From NCBI GenBank assembly GCA_031294825.1, contig JAUMPM010000064.1, positions 1-21,497 on the forward strand: a DNA stretch of 21,497 bases, read 5' to 3'. Position numbers and translations under genes: made by a program. The stretch is from Collinsella sp. (lineage in GTDB: Bacteria > Actinomycetota > Coriobacteriia > Coriobacteriales > Coriobacteriaceae). Positions 6,857 to 15,535 of the stretch are shown here, piece by piece (position 1 is the stretch's first letter; every line of letters begins with the position of its first letter). The notes below the pieces were generated by a model. The model was given only the letters and a program-made list of their open reading frames with translations, did not search any database and had not been told where the DNA came from.

Positions 6857-7543
6857 ATGATCGTCGCCATCGACGGCCCCGCCGGTTCCGGCAAGTCCAC
6901 CATCGCCAAGGAGATCGCCCGCCTGCTGGGCTTTAACAAGCTCGACACGGGCGCCATGTATCGTGCCGTCACCTTCGCCGCGCTCGACCGCGGCATCGAC
7001 CTGGACGACGAGGCGGCCATCGACGCCCTCGCCGAGCAGATCGAGATTCGCTTTACCAACGGCACCGGCGAGGACACGCGCCTGACCATTGACGGCCAGG
7101 ACGCCTCGGCCGCCATCCGCACCCCGCAGGTCGACGCCAACGTTTCCAAGGTCTCGGCCTACCCGGGCGTGCGCGCCGCCATGCTCATCCACCAGCGCCG
7201 CGCCGCCGAGGACCGCGATATCGTTGCCGAGGGTCGTGACATCGGCACCGTCGTATTCCCCAACGCGCAAGTCAAGGTCTTCCTGACCGCCGACCCGCGC
7301 GAGCGCGCCCGCCGCCGCGTGCTGCAGCGCCACCAAAACGATGCCCAGCCGCTAACGTCCGAGCAGCTCGAAGCCGAGGTCGACGAGACCCTCGACGCCC
7401 TTAAGCAGCGCGACAAGCTCGACAGCAGCCGCGAGGTCGCCCCACTCGTGCCCGCCGAGGACGCCGTGCACGTCGACTCCACCGCCCACACCATCGACGA
7501 GGTCGTTCGTATCATCGAGGACCTCATTAACCAAAGGAGGTAG
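6857..7543 (+). CDS. cmk: Cytidylate kinase
   Basis: Phosphorylates CMP and dCMP to the diphosphates using ATP, recycling nucleotides from RNA turnover and lipid synthesis. The 228-residue length fits the family. The P-loop GPAGSGKST (7-15) is at the N-terminus, followed by KLDTGAMYRA (about 29-38), VAEGRDIGTVVFP (about 122-134) and a lid region rich in Arg, all typical of bacterial Cmk. AAAGGAAG (6843-6850) sets the start. The 66-bp gap after rluB shows no clear promoter. The next gene starts 3 nt after the stop. Confidence 0.95.
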   Translation: MIVAIDGPAGSGKSTIAKEIARLLGFNKLDTGAMYRAVTFAALDRGIDLDDEAAIDALAEQIEIRFTNGTGEDTRLTIDGQDASAAIRTPQVDANVSKVSAYPGVRAAMLIHQRRAAEDRDIVAEGRDIGTVVFPNAQVKVFLTADPRERARRRVLQRHQNDAQPLTSEQLEAEVDETLDALKQRDKLDSSREVAPLVPAEDAVHVDSTAHTIDEVVRIIEDLINQRR

Positions 7544-7546
7544 CCC

Positions 7547-8275
7547 ATGCGCCTGTTTAAGCAGACGCCCGCGGACTATTACAACGCCCCCTACGACGAG
7601 TTTCCGGCGCTCATCCGCGGCACCGTCTTCGTGGTCATGGCAATCCTTTGGGCTTTCTCCAAGCTCATGTGGCGCTGGAAGGTAGAGGACGCTGATCTGT
7701 TGTTTGAGCGCCAGGAAGGCCGCGGCAGCGTGGTCATCTGCAACCACACCTCGATGGCCGAGCTCTTGGCCGTGGAGACGGCGCTGTTCTTTGGGGGCCG
7801 CCGCATTCGTCCCATCTTTAAGTCCGAGTTCGCCAAGAGCAAGATTGTGCGCTGGGCCTTTAGCCGCGTTGGCGGCATCCCCGTGGAGCGTGGTACTGCC
7901 GATATGAAGTGCCTGCGTGCCGCCCAGCATGCGCTGCAGCGCGGTGAGGACGTTCTGATCTTCCCCGAGGGCACGCGCATTCGCTCGCGCGAGATCAAGC
8001 CCGAGGTCCACGGCGGTTTTGCGCTCATCGCCCAAATGGGCAAGGCGCCCGTCAACCCGCTCGCCATCTGCGGCTGGTCCGACATCACGCCCACGGGCAA
8101 AAAGCTCATGCGTCCCAAGAAGTGCTGGATCCGCGCCGGCAAGGCCGTCTCTTTTTCCGATGCACCGGCTGGGCTTAAGCGCACAGAGCGTCTAACCTGG
8201 TTTGAGTCCGAGGCCATGAACCGCGTCTACGCCATGCGAGACGACCTTTGCGCCGAGCATCCTGGCAGGTTCTAG
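7547..8275 (+). CDS. plsC: PlsC-type lysophospholipid (1-acylglycerol-3-phosphate) acyltransferase
   Basis: A 242-residue membrane-associated acyltransferase, probably adding the second acyl chain to lysophosphatidate. A hydrophobic segment (about 22-42) anchors the N-terminus. The block I motif is NHTSMAE: His67 with Glu72 where the family normally has Asp (HX4D). Later motifs look normal: GGIPVERG (109-116) and FPEGTR (139-144). AAAGGAGG precedes the ATG. The pairing with cmk upstream and ispH downstream is common in Gram-positive bacteria. plsY and gpsA further down supply the preceding steps of phosphatidate synthesis. Confidence 0.85.
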   Translation: MRLFKQTPADYYNAPYDEFPALIRGTVFVVMAILWAFSKLMWRWKVEDADLLFERQEGRGSVVICNHTSMAELLAVETALFFGGRRIRPIFKSEFAKSKIVRWAFSRVGGIPVERGTADMKCLRAAQHALQRGEDVLIFPEGTRIRSREIKPEVHGGFALIAQMGKAPVNPLAICGWSDITPTGKKLMRPKKCWIRAGKAVSFSDAPAGLKRTERLTWFESEAMNRVYAMRDDLCAEHPGRF

Positions 8276-8277
8276 CC

Positions 8278-9177
8278 ATGAGCGAGAACGTGACAAACAC
8301 TGCCGTGACTGCGTCCGACCAGGCAACCGCGCCTACCATCGAGATCGCCGCCCACGCCGGCACTTGCTACGGCGTACAGCGTGCGCTCAATATGGCGCTG
8401 GCCGCCGCGCCGCAGGCAGGGGAGTGCACTCAGGTCCACACCTTGGGTCCGCTCATCCATAACCCCATCGTGGTGCGCGAGCTTGCCGAGGCGGGCATCG
8501 GTCTTGCCGACACCTTGGACGACGCCGCGTCGGGTACCGTGATCATCCGCGCCCACGGCGTGGTGCCGCAGGTGATCGATGCTGCCCGCACGCGCGGCCT
8601 CAACGTGGTCGACGCCACCTGCCCCTACGTGAAGAAGGTCCATATGGCAGCCGAGCGCCTGGTGCGCGAGAGCTACCGCGTGGTGGTCGTAGGCGAGCCG
8701 GGGCATCCCGAGGTCGAGGGCATTCTGGGTCACGCCGGCGACGATGCGCAGGTCGTGAGTTGCGCCGCCGATGCGGACGCGCTTCCGCTCAAGGGCAAGG
8801 TGGGCCTCGTCGTGCAGACTACCCAGACCGCGCTGAACCTCGCCGAGGTCGTGGCAGTCATCACCCCGCGTGTGCAGGAGCTGCGCGTGATCAACACCAT
8901 CTGTGCCGCCACGAGTGAGCGTCAACAGGCAGCAGCCACACTTGCCAACCGCTGCGACTGCATGGTCGTCGTGGGCGGAAAGAACTCGGGCAACACCCGC
9001 CGCCTAGCTCAGATCTGCGCGGACGCCTGCAAGCGCACGCATCACATCGAGGAAGCTTCCGAGCTCCAGGCCGCGTGGTTTGCCAACGCTCACCACATCG
9101 GCATCACCGCCGGAGCCTCCACCCCGCAAGAACACATCGAGCGCGCCGTCGAGCGCATCAAGGAGCTTTGCCGCTAA
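8278..9177 (+). CDS. ispH: 4-hydroxy-3-methylbut-2-enyl diphosphate reductase
   Basis: Last enzyme of the MEP pathway; it reduces HMBPP to IPP and DMAPP with a [4Fe-4S] cluster. The 299-residue product keeps the cluster cysteines Cys30 (GTCYGV), Cys115 (ATCPYV) and Cys209 (NTICAAT), the substrate histidines His61 and His93, and GHPEVEG (142-148), whose Glu145 corresponds to the proton-relay glutamate. Also present are TQT near 182 and GGKNSGNT (233-240). ATG at 8278, 2 nt after the plsC stop, is preferred over an upstream in-frame TTG at 8248. The ribosome site is weak (AGG), so coupling to plsC is likely. About 20 N-terminal residues precede the usual family start. Confidence 0.95.
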   Translation: MSENVTNTAVTASDQATAPTIEIAAHAGTCYGVQRALNMALAAAPQAGECTQVHTLGPLIHNPIVVRELAEAGIGLADTLDDAASGTVIIRAHGVVPQVIDAARTRGLNVVDATCPYVKKVHMAAERLVRESYRVVVVGEPGHPEVEGILGHAGDDAQVVSCAADADALPLKGKVGLVVQTTQTALNLAEVVAVITPRVQELRVINTICAATSERQQAAATLANRCDCMVVVGGKNSGNTRRLAQICADACKRTHHIEEASELQAAWFANAHHIGITAGASTPQEHIERAVERIKELCR

Positions 9178-9179
9178 CC

Positions 9180-10622
9180 ATGGACCAGACCGTACCCGCA
9201 TACGCCGCCGAGGTGGCCGATTACGGGCGCAGCCGCGACCCCGAGCCGGGTGAGGGCGCGCTCGTAAAGAACGTGCGTCCCGAATCGCCCGCATGGGATG
9301 TGGGTATCGAGCCGGGCATGCGCGTGCTCACGGTCAACGGTGAGCAGCTGACCGATATGATCGTGTGGCTCTGGGAGGCAGATGACGACATCGTCGAGCT
9401 GGAGGTATTCGACCCGCGCGACAACAGCGTCACCCCCGTCGAGCTCGACCGCTTCCCGGGCGAGGACTGGGGGCTGGAGTTCGACGGCCCTATCTTCGAT
9501 GGCATGCGTACCTGTGTGAACGCCTGCGTGTTCTGCTTTATGACGATGCTTCCCAAGGGCGGCCGCTCGACGCTCTATATTCGCGACGACGACTATCGCC
9601 TAAGCTTTTTACAGGGCAACTTTGTCACGCTCACGAACCTCACCGACGAGGACGTGCAAAACGTCATCCAGCGCAACATGAGTCCCATGAACGTGTCGGT
9701 CCACGCCGTGAGCCCCGACGTCCGCCGTCGCATGATGGGCCGCAACGCCCAGCGAGGCATGGACGTACTCGAAACCATCATGGCCGCCGGCATCGAGATT
9801 CACGCGCAGATCGTGTTGTGCCCCGGCATGAACGACGGCGAGGAGCTGGAAAAGACCCTGCGCTTTTGCGAGGAGCACGAGCAAATCACAAGTCTGGGCA
9901 TTGTGCCGCTTGGTTTTACCAAGCATCAGAACCGTTTTAGCTGGTCCTACAGCGACAAGCCCGAGCTAGCGCGCGAGACCATTGCCATGATCCGTCCCTA
10001 CCAGGACCGCGCCTTCGAGCGCTTTGGCCGCCACACCTTCCAGATGAGCGACGAGTTCTACCTGGACGCCGGCATCGATCCGCCCAAGGCGGACTTTTAC
10101 GACGGCTATCCGCAGTACTACGACGGTATCGGCATGATCCGCTCATACCTAGACGAGACGGACGATGTGCTTGCCGCCGATGCCGAGCGACTGGCCCGCG
10201 TCCGCGAGGCCATCGCCGCTCGCAGCCAGCACCTGCTGTGCCTCTCCGGCGCCAGCGCACGCGATACGGTAGCGCGCTTTGTGGAATCACCACAGGGGCT
10301 CGCCGGCACCGTCACGGCCATCAAAAACCGCTACTTTGGCGGCAACGTGGACGTGACCGGCCTCATCGTCGCAAGCGATATCCTTGAGCAGCTGCCGCAG
10401 GATCTTTCGGGGGTTATGCTCTTTGTGCCTAAGCTCATGTTCAACGCCGACGGTATGACCCTTGACGAGTATCATCGTGACGAATTACTCGCAAGCCTTA
10501 CCGGTCGCGGCGCCGAGGTTCATGTGGTGTCGACCATGCCGCATGAGCTGCTCGATACCCTGGAGCACATCCTTGGCATAACGCCCGCCAATTCAACTAT
10601 TCCCGCTGACCCTACCCATTAA
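9180..10622 (+). CDS. PDZ/radical-SAM-like DUF512 family protein
   Basis: A 480-residue protein with an N-terminal PDZ-like domain (about 26-62, GIEPGMRVLTVNGEQL) and a domain with CVNACVFC (112-119: Cys112, Cys116, Cys119), a CxxxCxxC cluster motif as in radical-SAM enzymes. A long C-terminal region follows that matches my recollection of the DUF512 family. These proteins are typically encoded beside der, as here, suggesting a link to ribosome assembly or RNA modification, but no reaction is established to my knowledge. The start lies 2 nt after the ispH stop; AAGGAG (9160-9165) is 14 nt upstream, an unusually long spacing. Confidence 0.88.
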   Translation: MDQTVPAYAAEVADYGRSRDPEPGEGALVKNVRPESPAWDVGIEPGMRVLTVNGEQLTDMIVWLWEADDDIVELEVFDPRDNSVTPVELDRFPGEDWGLEFDGPIFDGMRTCVNACVFCFMTMLPKGGRSTLYIRDDDYRLSFLQGNFVTLTNLTDEDVQNVIQRNMSPMNVSVHAVSPDVRRRMMGRNAQRGMDVLETIMAAGIEIHAQIVLCPGMNDGEELEKTLRFCEEHEQITSLGIVPLGFTKHQNRFSWSYSDKPELARETIAMIRPYQDRAFERFGRHTFQMSDEFYLDAGIDPPKADFYDGYPQYYDGIGMIRSYLDETDDVLAADAERLARVREAIAARSQHLLCLSGASARDTVARFVESPQGLAGTVTAIKNRYFGGNVDVTGLIVASDILEQLPQDLSGVMLFVPKLMFNADGMTLDEYHRDELLASLTGRGAEVHVVSTMPHELLDTLEHILGITPANSTIPADPTH

Positions 10623-10632
10623 AGGAGAGCAG

Positions 10633-11967
10633 ATGAAACCTATCGTCGCCGTCGTCGGACGCCCCAACGTGGGCAAGTCCACGCTCGTCAACCGCCTGGC
10701 CCAGACCTCGGACGCCATCGTCCACGAGTCTCGCGGCGTCACGCGCGACCGCTCGTATCACACGGCCGATTGGAACGGCCGCGAGTTCACCATCGTCGAC
10801 ACGGGCGGCATCGAGCCGCTCAAGAGCGACGACGTCTTTGCCACGTCCATCCGCGATCAGGCGCTCGCCGCCGCCGAGGAAGCCGCAGTCATCCTGTTTG
10901 TGGTCGATGGCCGCACCGGCGTCACCGAGGAGGACGAGTCGGTCGCCCGCATGCTCAAGCGCTGCGACAAGCCGGTCTTTCTGCTGGTGAACAAGCTCGA
11001 CAACCCCGATCGCGAGAACGACAGCATCTGGGAGTTCTATTCGCTCGGCATCGGTGAGCCCACGCCGCTCTCGGCCCTGCATGGCCATGGCACGGGCGAC
11101 CTGCTCGACGATATCGTGGCCCTGCTTCCAGAGGAAGAGGACGAGGTCGCCGATGAGTTCCCCGACGCGCTGAACGTCGCCATCATCGGCCGCCCCAACG
11201 CCGGCAAGTCGTCGCTGTTCAACCGCATCCTGGGCGCCGACCGTTCTATCGTGTCCAACATTGCCGGCACGACGCGCGACGCCATCGACACGGTCGTCGA
11301 GCGTAACGGCAAGCACTACCGCATGGTCGACACCGCGGGCATTCGCAAGAAGAGCACCGTGTACGAGAACATCGAGTACTACTCCATGGTCCGCGGCCTG
11401 CGCGCCATCGATCGCGCCGACGTGGCGCTGCTCGTCGTCGACGCCTCCGTGGGCGTTACCGAGCAGGACCAGAAGGTCATGGGTCTTGCCATCGAGCGCG
11501 GCTGCGCCATCGTTGTGCTGCTCAACAAGTGGGATCTGCTCGATGACGACCGTAAGCGTGAGGCCTGCATGGAGACCATCGACCGCCGTCTGGGCGTCAT
11601 GGCTCCCTGGGCCCAGTACCTGCGCATCTCTGCCCTCACCGGCCGCAGCGTCGAGAAGATCTGGGCGATGGTCGACGCCGCCGAAAAGACGCGCTCGCAA
11701 AAGATCAGCACCTCGCGCCTCAACACGTTCCTCACCGACCTGCGCGAGTTCGGTCATACCGTGGTGGACGGCAAGCGCCGCCTGCGTATGCACTATGTGA
11801 CCCAGACGGGCGTCAACCCGCCGACGTTCACGTTCTTCGTCAACCACAGCGACCTGGTCAACGACACCTACCAGCGATACGTAGAGAACCGCATGCGCTC
11901 GACCTTCGACTTTGCCGGCACGCCCATTCGACTCTTCTTTAGGAAGAAGGAGCAAAAGGATGCATAA
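10633..11967 (+). CDS. der: Ribosome assembly GTPase Der (EngA)
   Basis: An essential double-GTPase that matures the 50S subunit. The 444-residue protein has two G domains. G1 motifs are GRPNVGKST (9-17) and GRPNAGKSS (186-194), G3 motifs are DTGG (56-59) and DTAG, and G4 motifs are NKLD (120-123) and NKWD. A C-terminal KH-like domain (about 350-444) ends in a Lys-rich tail. AAAGGAGAG lies 3 nt before the ATG. The 3' end overlaps plsY by 8 nt, so termination and plsY initiation are probably coupled. Confidence 0.97.
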   Translation: MKPIVAVVGRPNVGKSTLVNRLAQTSDAIVHESRGVTRDRSYHTADWNGREFTIVDTGGIEPLKSDDVFATSIRDQALAAAEEAAVILFVVDGRTGVTEEDESVARMLKRCDKPVFLLVNKLDNPDRENDSIWEFYSLGIGEPTPLSALHGHGTGDLLDDIVALLPEEEDEVADEFPDALNVAIIGRPNAGKSSLFNRILGADRSIVSNIAGTTRDAIDTVVERNGKHYRMVDTAGIRKKSTVYENIEYYSMVRGLRAIDRADVALLVVDASVGVTEQDQKVMGLAIERGCAIVVLLNKWDLLDDDRKREACMETIDRRLGVMAPWAQYLRISALTGRSVEKIWAMVDAAEKTRSQKISTSRLNTFLTDLREFGHTVVDGKRRLRMHYVTQTGVNPPTFTFFVNHSDLVNDTYQRYVENRMRSTFDFAGTPIRLFFRKKEQKDA

Positions 11968-12643
11968 TCCGATTCTTCTGACCGCCATCTGCGCCGTGGT
12001 CTCGTTCTTTATCGGGGCGATTCCGTTTGGTCTGATCCTGGGCCGCGTGTTCAACCACACGGACATTCGTAAGGCGGGCTCCGGCAACATCGGCACCACC
12101 AACGCCCTGCGCGTGGCCGGCCCCAAGGTGGCTGCGCTCACGCTGCTGCTCGACTGCCTTAAGGGCGCCATCTGCGTCCTTATCGCGCGTCCGCTCATTG
12201 CCGACTTGGGCTATGGCTTCCCCGTGAGCATTATGGCCCCCGGTGCCGCCGGCGACTGGATGCTCGGCGTCATCTGCCTGGCAGCCGTGTGGGGCCATAT
12301 CTTCTCGCCCTACCTCAACTTCCATGGCGGCAAGGGCATCGCAGTTGGTCTGGGCGTCATCCTCGCCTGGTACTGGCCCATCGGACTTTCGCTGTTGGGC
12401 ATGTTTATCGTGGCCGTCGCCATCACCAAGTTTGTGTCGGTGGGCTCGCTTGCCGCGGCCATCGGTCTTCCCATCGCTGCCTGCGCGGTCTTTCCGTACA
12501 GCAGCCTCGGACTTAAGTTTTGCATGGCGCTGATCGGCATTACTGTGGTGTGGGCCCATCGTGCGAACATCAAAAAGCTCATGACGGGTAAGGAGTCCAA
12601 GCTCTCGTTTACCAAGCGCGTCACCGAGCCCGACGATAAGTAG
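11960..12643 (+). CDS. plsY: Acyl-phosphate:glycerol-3-phosphate acyltransferase
   Basis: An integral membrane enzyme that makes lysophosphatidate from acyl-phosphate and glycerol-3-phosphate. The 227-residue protein shows the three cytoplasmic-loop motifs: GSGNIGTTN (40-48), NFHGGKG (120-126) and a C-terminal HRANIKKLMTGKE. About five hydrophobic segments are visible. The ATG at 11960 overlaps the der stop (ATGCATAA) and follows AAGGAG (11947-11952). gpsA directly downstream makes its substrate, so product and substrate genes are paired. Confidence 0.96.
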   Translation: MHNPILLTAICAVVSFFIGAIPFGLILGRVFNHTDIRKAGSGNIGTTNALRVAGPKVAALTLLLDCLKGAICVLIARPLIADLGYGFPVSIMAPGAAGDWMLGVICLAAVWGHIFSPYLNFHGGKGIAVGLGVILAWYWPIGLSLLGMFIVAVAITKFVSVGSLAAAIGLPIAACAVFPYSSLGLKFCMALIGITVVWAHRANIKKLMTGKESKLSFTKRVTEPDDK

Positions 12644-12652
12644 GAGAGAGTC

Positions 12653-13660
12653 ATGAATGTTGCGCTGATTGGCTCCGGCTCCTGGGGAACCGCCGTCGCG
12701 GGCCTTGCCGCCGCGCGGGCCGAGCGCGTGACCATGTGGGCCCACAGCGAGCAGACGGCCGCCGGTATTAACGGCGAGCACCGAAACCCTCGCTATCTGG
12801 TGGGCTACGAGCTGCCGGACAACGTGGTGGCAACGACCGAGCTCGCCCAGGCGCTCGACGGTGCCGATGCGATCATCTTTGCCGTGCCTTCGACGCACCT
12901 GCGCGACGTCTGCCACCAGGCGGCGCCGTACATCGCGGACGAGACGCCGGTTCTGTGCCTCACCAAGGGCATTGAGCCCGAGTCCGGCCTGCTCATGAGC
13001 GAGGTCATCGCCAGCGAGATCGGCAACGAGTCGCGCGTGGCGGCGCTCTCGGGCCCCAACCATGCTGAGGAAATCTGCCGCGGCGGACTTTCTGCCGCCG
13101 TCATCGCAAGCAAAGATCCGCAGATAGGGGAGACCTTTAAGGACCTGCTCCTATCCACGGCCTTCCGCATCTACCTGTCGCAGGACATGACCGGCGTCGA
13201 GGTTTGCGGTGCCATGAAAAACGTTATCGCCATCGTGTGCGGCATCTCCGCCGGCACCGGTGCCGGCGACAATACGCTTGCCCTTATCATGACGCGCGGC
13301 CTGGCCGAGATCAGCCGTCTGGTGCACGCCCGCGGCGGTCAAGCTATGACCTGCATGGGACTCGCCGGCATGGGCGACCTCATTGCCACCTGCACCTCGG
13401 AGCATTCGCGCAACCGCACCTTTGGCTACGAGTTTGCCCACGGCGTGTCACTCAACGAGTATCAGACGCGCACGCATATGGTGGTCGAAGGCGCCGTCGC
13501 GGCCCGCAGCGTCAGCGAACTCGCCCGTTCACTGGGCGTAGACATTCCGCTCACCTTTGCCGTGGAGCAAACGCTCTACAACGGTGTTACTTTGGATAGG
13601 GCGCTCGAGATTCTTACCGACCGCGTACCCTCCCAAGAGTTCTACGGACTCACCGACTAA
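12653..13660 (+). CDS. gpsA: Glycerol-3-phosphate dehydrogenase [NAD(P)+]
   Basis: Reduces dihydroxyacetone phosphate to sn-glycerol-3-phosphate, the backbone for phospholipids. The 335-residue cytoplasmic enzyme begins with the Rossmann motif GSGSWG (7-12), then FAVPS (76-80), Lys105 in LTKGIE, GPNHAEE (134-140; many homologues have SFA here), the catalytic Lys189 in GAMKN, and HSRNRTFG further on. AGGAGAGA precedes the ATG, 9 nt after the plsY stop. Confidence 0.96.
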   Translation: MNVALIGSGSWGTAVAGLAAARAERVTMWAHSEQTAAGINGEHRNPRYLVGYELPDNVVATTELAQALDGADAIIFAVPSTHLRDVCHQAAPYIADETPVLCLTKGIEPESGLLMSEVIASEIGNESRVAALSGPNHAEEICRGGLSAAVIASKDPQIGETFKDLLLSTAFRIYLSQDMTGVEVCGAMKNVIAIVCGISAGTGAGDNTLALIMTRGLAEISRLVHARGGQAMTCMGLAGMGDLIATCTSEHSRNRTFGYEFAHGVSLNEYQTRTHMVVEGAVAARSVSELARSLGVDIPLTFAVEQTLYNGVTLDRALEILTDRVPSQEFYGLTD

Positions 13661-13678
13661 CGCAGAAAGGCTTCCACC

Positions 13679-14350
13679 ATGGGTTCCATCAAAATCGCTC
13701 CGTCCGTCCTTTCGGCCGACATGGCCAACCTCAAGGGCGAGCTCGACAAAATCGCCTGCGCCGACTACGTGCACTTCGACGTTATGGACGGTCACTTTAC
13801 CGGCAACCTCACCTTTGGCGTTGACATCCTCAAGGCCGTCAAGCGCTCCACCGACGTGCCGGTCGACGCGCACCTGATGGTGTCGAATCCCGACGAGACG
13901 GTCGATTGGTATGCCGATGCCGGTGCCGATATGATCACCGTGCACTACGAGGCCTCCACGCACCTGCACCGCACGCTCACGCATCTGCAGCAGCGCGGCG
14001 TCAAGGCCGGTGTGGTGCTCAACCCCGCCACGCCCGTCTGCGTGCTCGATAGCATCATCGACATTGTTGACATGGTGCTGCTCATGAGCGTGAACCCCGG
14101 CTTTGGCGGCCAGAGCTTTATCCCGGGCACTCTGCATAAGCTCCACGAGCTCAAAGCCATGTGCGAGCGCCACGGCGTGTCGCCCCTCATCGAGGTCGAC
14201 GGCGGTATTTCTTCCAAGAACATTGCCGAGGTCGTCAAGGCAGGCGCCAACGTGCTCGTGGCCGGCTCCGCCGTATTTAAGTCCGAAGATCCCGCTGCCG
14301 AGGTTGCGCTGCTGCAGAAGCTGGGCAACGAGGCCGCACAGGAGGCATAA
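13679..14350 (+). CDS. rpe: Ribulose-phosphate 3-epimerase
   Basis: Interconverts ribulose-5-phosphate and xylulose-5-phosphate in the non-oxidative pentose phosphate pathway. The 223-residue TIM-barrel protein starts with APSVLSAD (7-14). The metal ligands are His32 and Asp34 (HFDVMDG), His65 (DAHLMV) and Asp174 (EVDGGI). The phosphate-binding loop SVNPGFGGQ lies at about 137-145. GAAAGG precedes the ATG. The gene is 18 nt after gpsA. Confidence 0.96.
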   Translation: MGSIKIAPSVLSADMANLKGELDKIACADYVHFDVMDGHFTGNLTFGVDILKAVKRSTDVPVDAHLMVSNPDETVDWYADAGADMITVHYEASTHLHRTLTHLQQRGVKAGVVLNPATPVCVLDSIIDIVDMVLLMSVNPGFGGQSFIPGTLHKLHELKAMCERHGVSPLIEVDGGISSKNIAEVVKAGANVLVAGSAVFKSEDPAAEVALLQKLGNEAAQEA

Positions 14351-14356
14351 ACCCTT

Positions 14357-15535
14357 ATGACCGCAGGTCAAAACCGCATACCCGTTAATCTTGACTATGC
14401 CGCCTCGACGCCCATGCGCGCCGAGGCGCTCCTTGCGCAGCGCGAGTACGACGACAGCGAGCTTGCCGGCGTCAACCCCAACTCGCTGCATTCGCTCGGC
14501 CGCAAGGCCGCTGCACGCCTGGAAGTGGCGCGTCGCGAGATTGCCCGCAGCTTTGGCGCGCGCGTCCGCCCGTCCGAGATTGTTCTGACCAACGGCGGCA
14601 CCGAAGCCAACCAGCTGGCGCTGCTCGGTCTTGCCGAGGGCGCTCGTCAGCGCGATCGCAAGCGCGATCGTGTAATCGTTTCGGCCATCGAGCACGATTC
14701 GATTCTGGACAACCTGCCGCTGCTGCGTGCCGCTGGCTTTACCGTCGACCTGGTACAGCCCTGCCGCGCGGGCTACATTGAGCCTGCCGCGCTTATCGAG
14801 CTGCTAGGCGACGACGTGGCGCTCGTGAGCATCATGGTTGCCAACAACGAGACTGGCGTGGTGCAGCCCATCCGTGAGCTTGCCGCGGCCGCGCATACCG
14901 TGGGCGCCCTTTTCCACACCGATGCCATCCAGGGCTATCTGCATATTCCGCTCGATGCCGCCGAGCTGGGCGTCGATGCTATGTCCGTCGCCGCCCACAA
15001 GATTGGCGGTCCTGTGGCATCCGGCGCGCTCTACGTTAAGACCCGCACCCCGCTGCGCCCGCGCATCTTTGGCGGAGGACAGGAAGCCGGACGACGTGCC
15101 GGCACGCAGGACCTGCGCACGCAGCTGGCCTTTGCCGCTGCCGCCTCGTCTCTGGCGCCCCATGTGGCTCAGGAGCGAGCGACGCTGCAAGCCCTTTCCG
15201 ACAAGCTCTACGCCACGCTAACGGCCCACCCGCGCATTCACGCCACCATGGGCGACTACGAGCAGGCCGACCGTCTGCCCGGCATGGTATCGATCTACAT
15301 TGACGGCATGGACTCCGAGGAGCTCATCATCAAGCTCGACGCTGCCGGCTTTGAGGTATCGGCAGGCTCGGCGTGCTCGAGCGGCAGTATGGACCCGAGC
15401 CATGTTCTCAGCGCCATGGGTATTGGCCGCGAACAGGCCCTGGGTGCACTGCGTATCTCCTTCGATGACCGTGTGGACCCGGCCGATCTGGACGAGTTTG
15501 CCCAGACGCTGCTCTCGATCGTAGGCGCCGCATGA
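14357..15535 (+). CDS. Cysteine desulfurase, NifS/IscS class
   Basis: A PLP enzyme that takes sulfur from cysteine to form a persulfide for Fe-S cluster, tRNA thiolation or cofactor synthesis. The 392-residue product shows LDYAASTP (12-19), NGGTEANQLAL (79-89), the PLP-binding Lys215 in AAHKIGGP, GGGQEAGRRAGT (239-250) and the catalytic Cys340 in SAGSACSSG, a long-loop (type I) arrangement. AGGAGG (14340-14345) inside the rpe end serves the start. No IscU or other Fe-S scaffold gene is nearby, so the acceptor is unknown. The stop overlaps the next start as ATGA. Confidence 0.93.
   Translation: MTAGQNRIPVNLDYAASTPMRAEALLAQREYDDSELAGVNPNSLHSLGRKAAARLEVARREIARSFGARVRPSEIVLTNGGTEANQLALLGLAEGARQRDRKRDRVIVSAIEHDSILDNLPLLRAAGFTVDLVQPCRAGYIEPAALIELLGDDVALVSIMVANNETGVVQPIRELAAAAHTVGALFHTDAIQGYLHIPLDAAELGVDAMSVAAHKIGGPVASGALYVKTRTPLRPRIFGGGQEAGRRAGTQDLRTQLAFAAAASSLAPHVAQERATLQALSDKLYATLTAHPRIHATMGDYEQADRLPGMVSIYIDGMDSEELIIKLDAAGFEVSAGSACSSGSMDPSHVLSAMGIGREQALGALRISFDDRVDPADLDEFAQTLLSIVGAA

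Noticed and set aside
10612..12198. 528-codon minus-strand frame opposite der
   Set aside because: It is the antisense shadow of der and plsY, which have complete motifs and ribosome sites.
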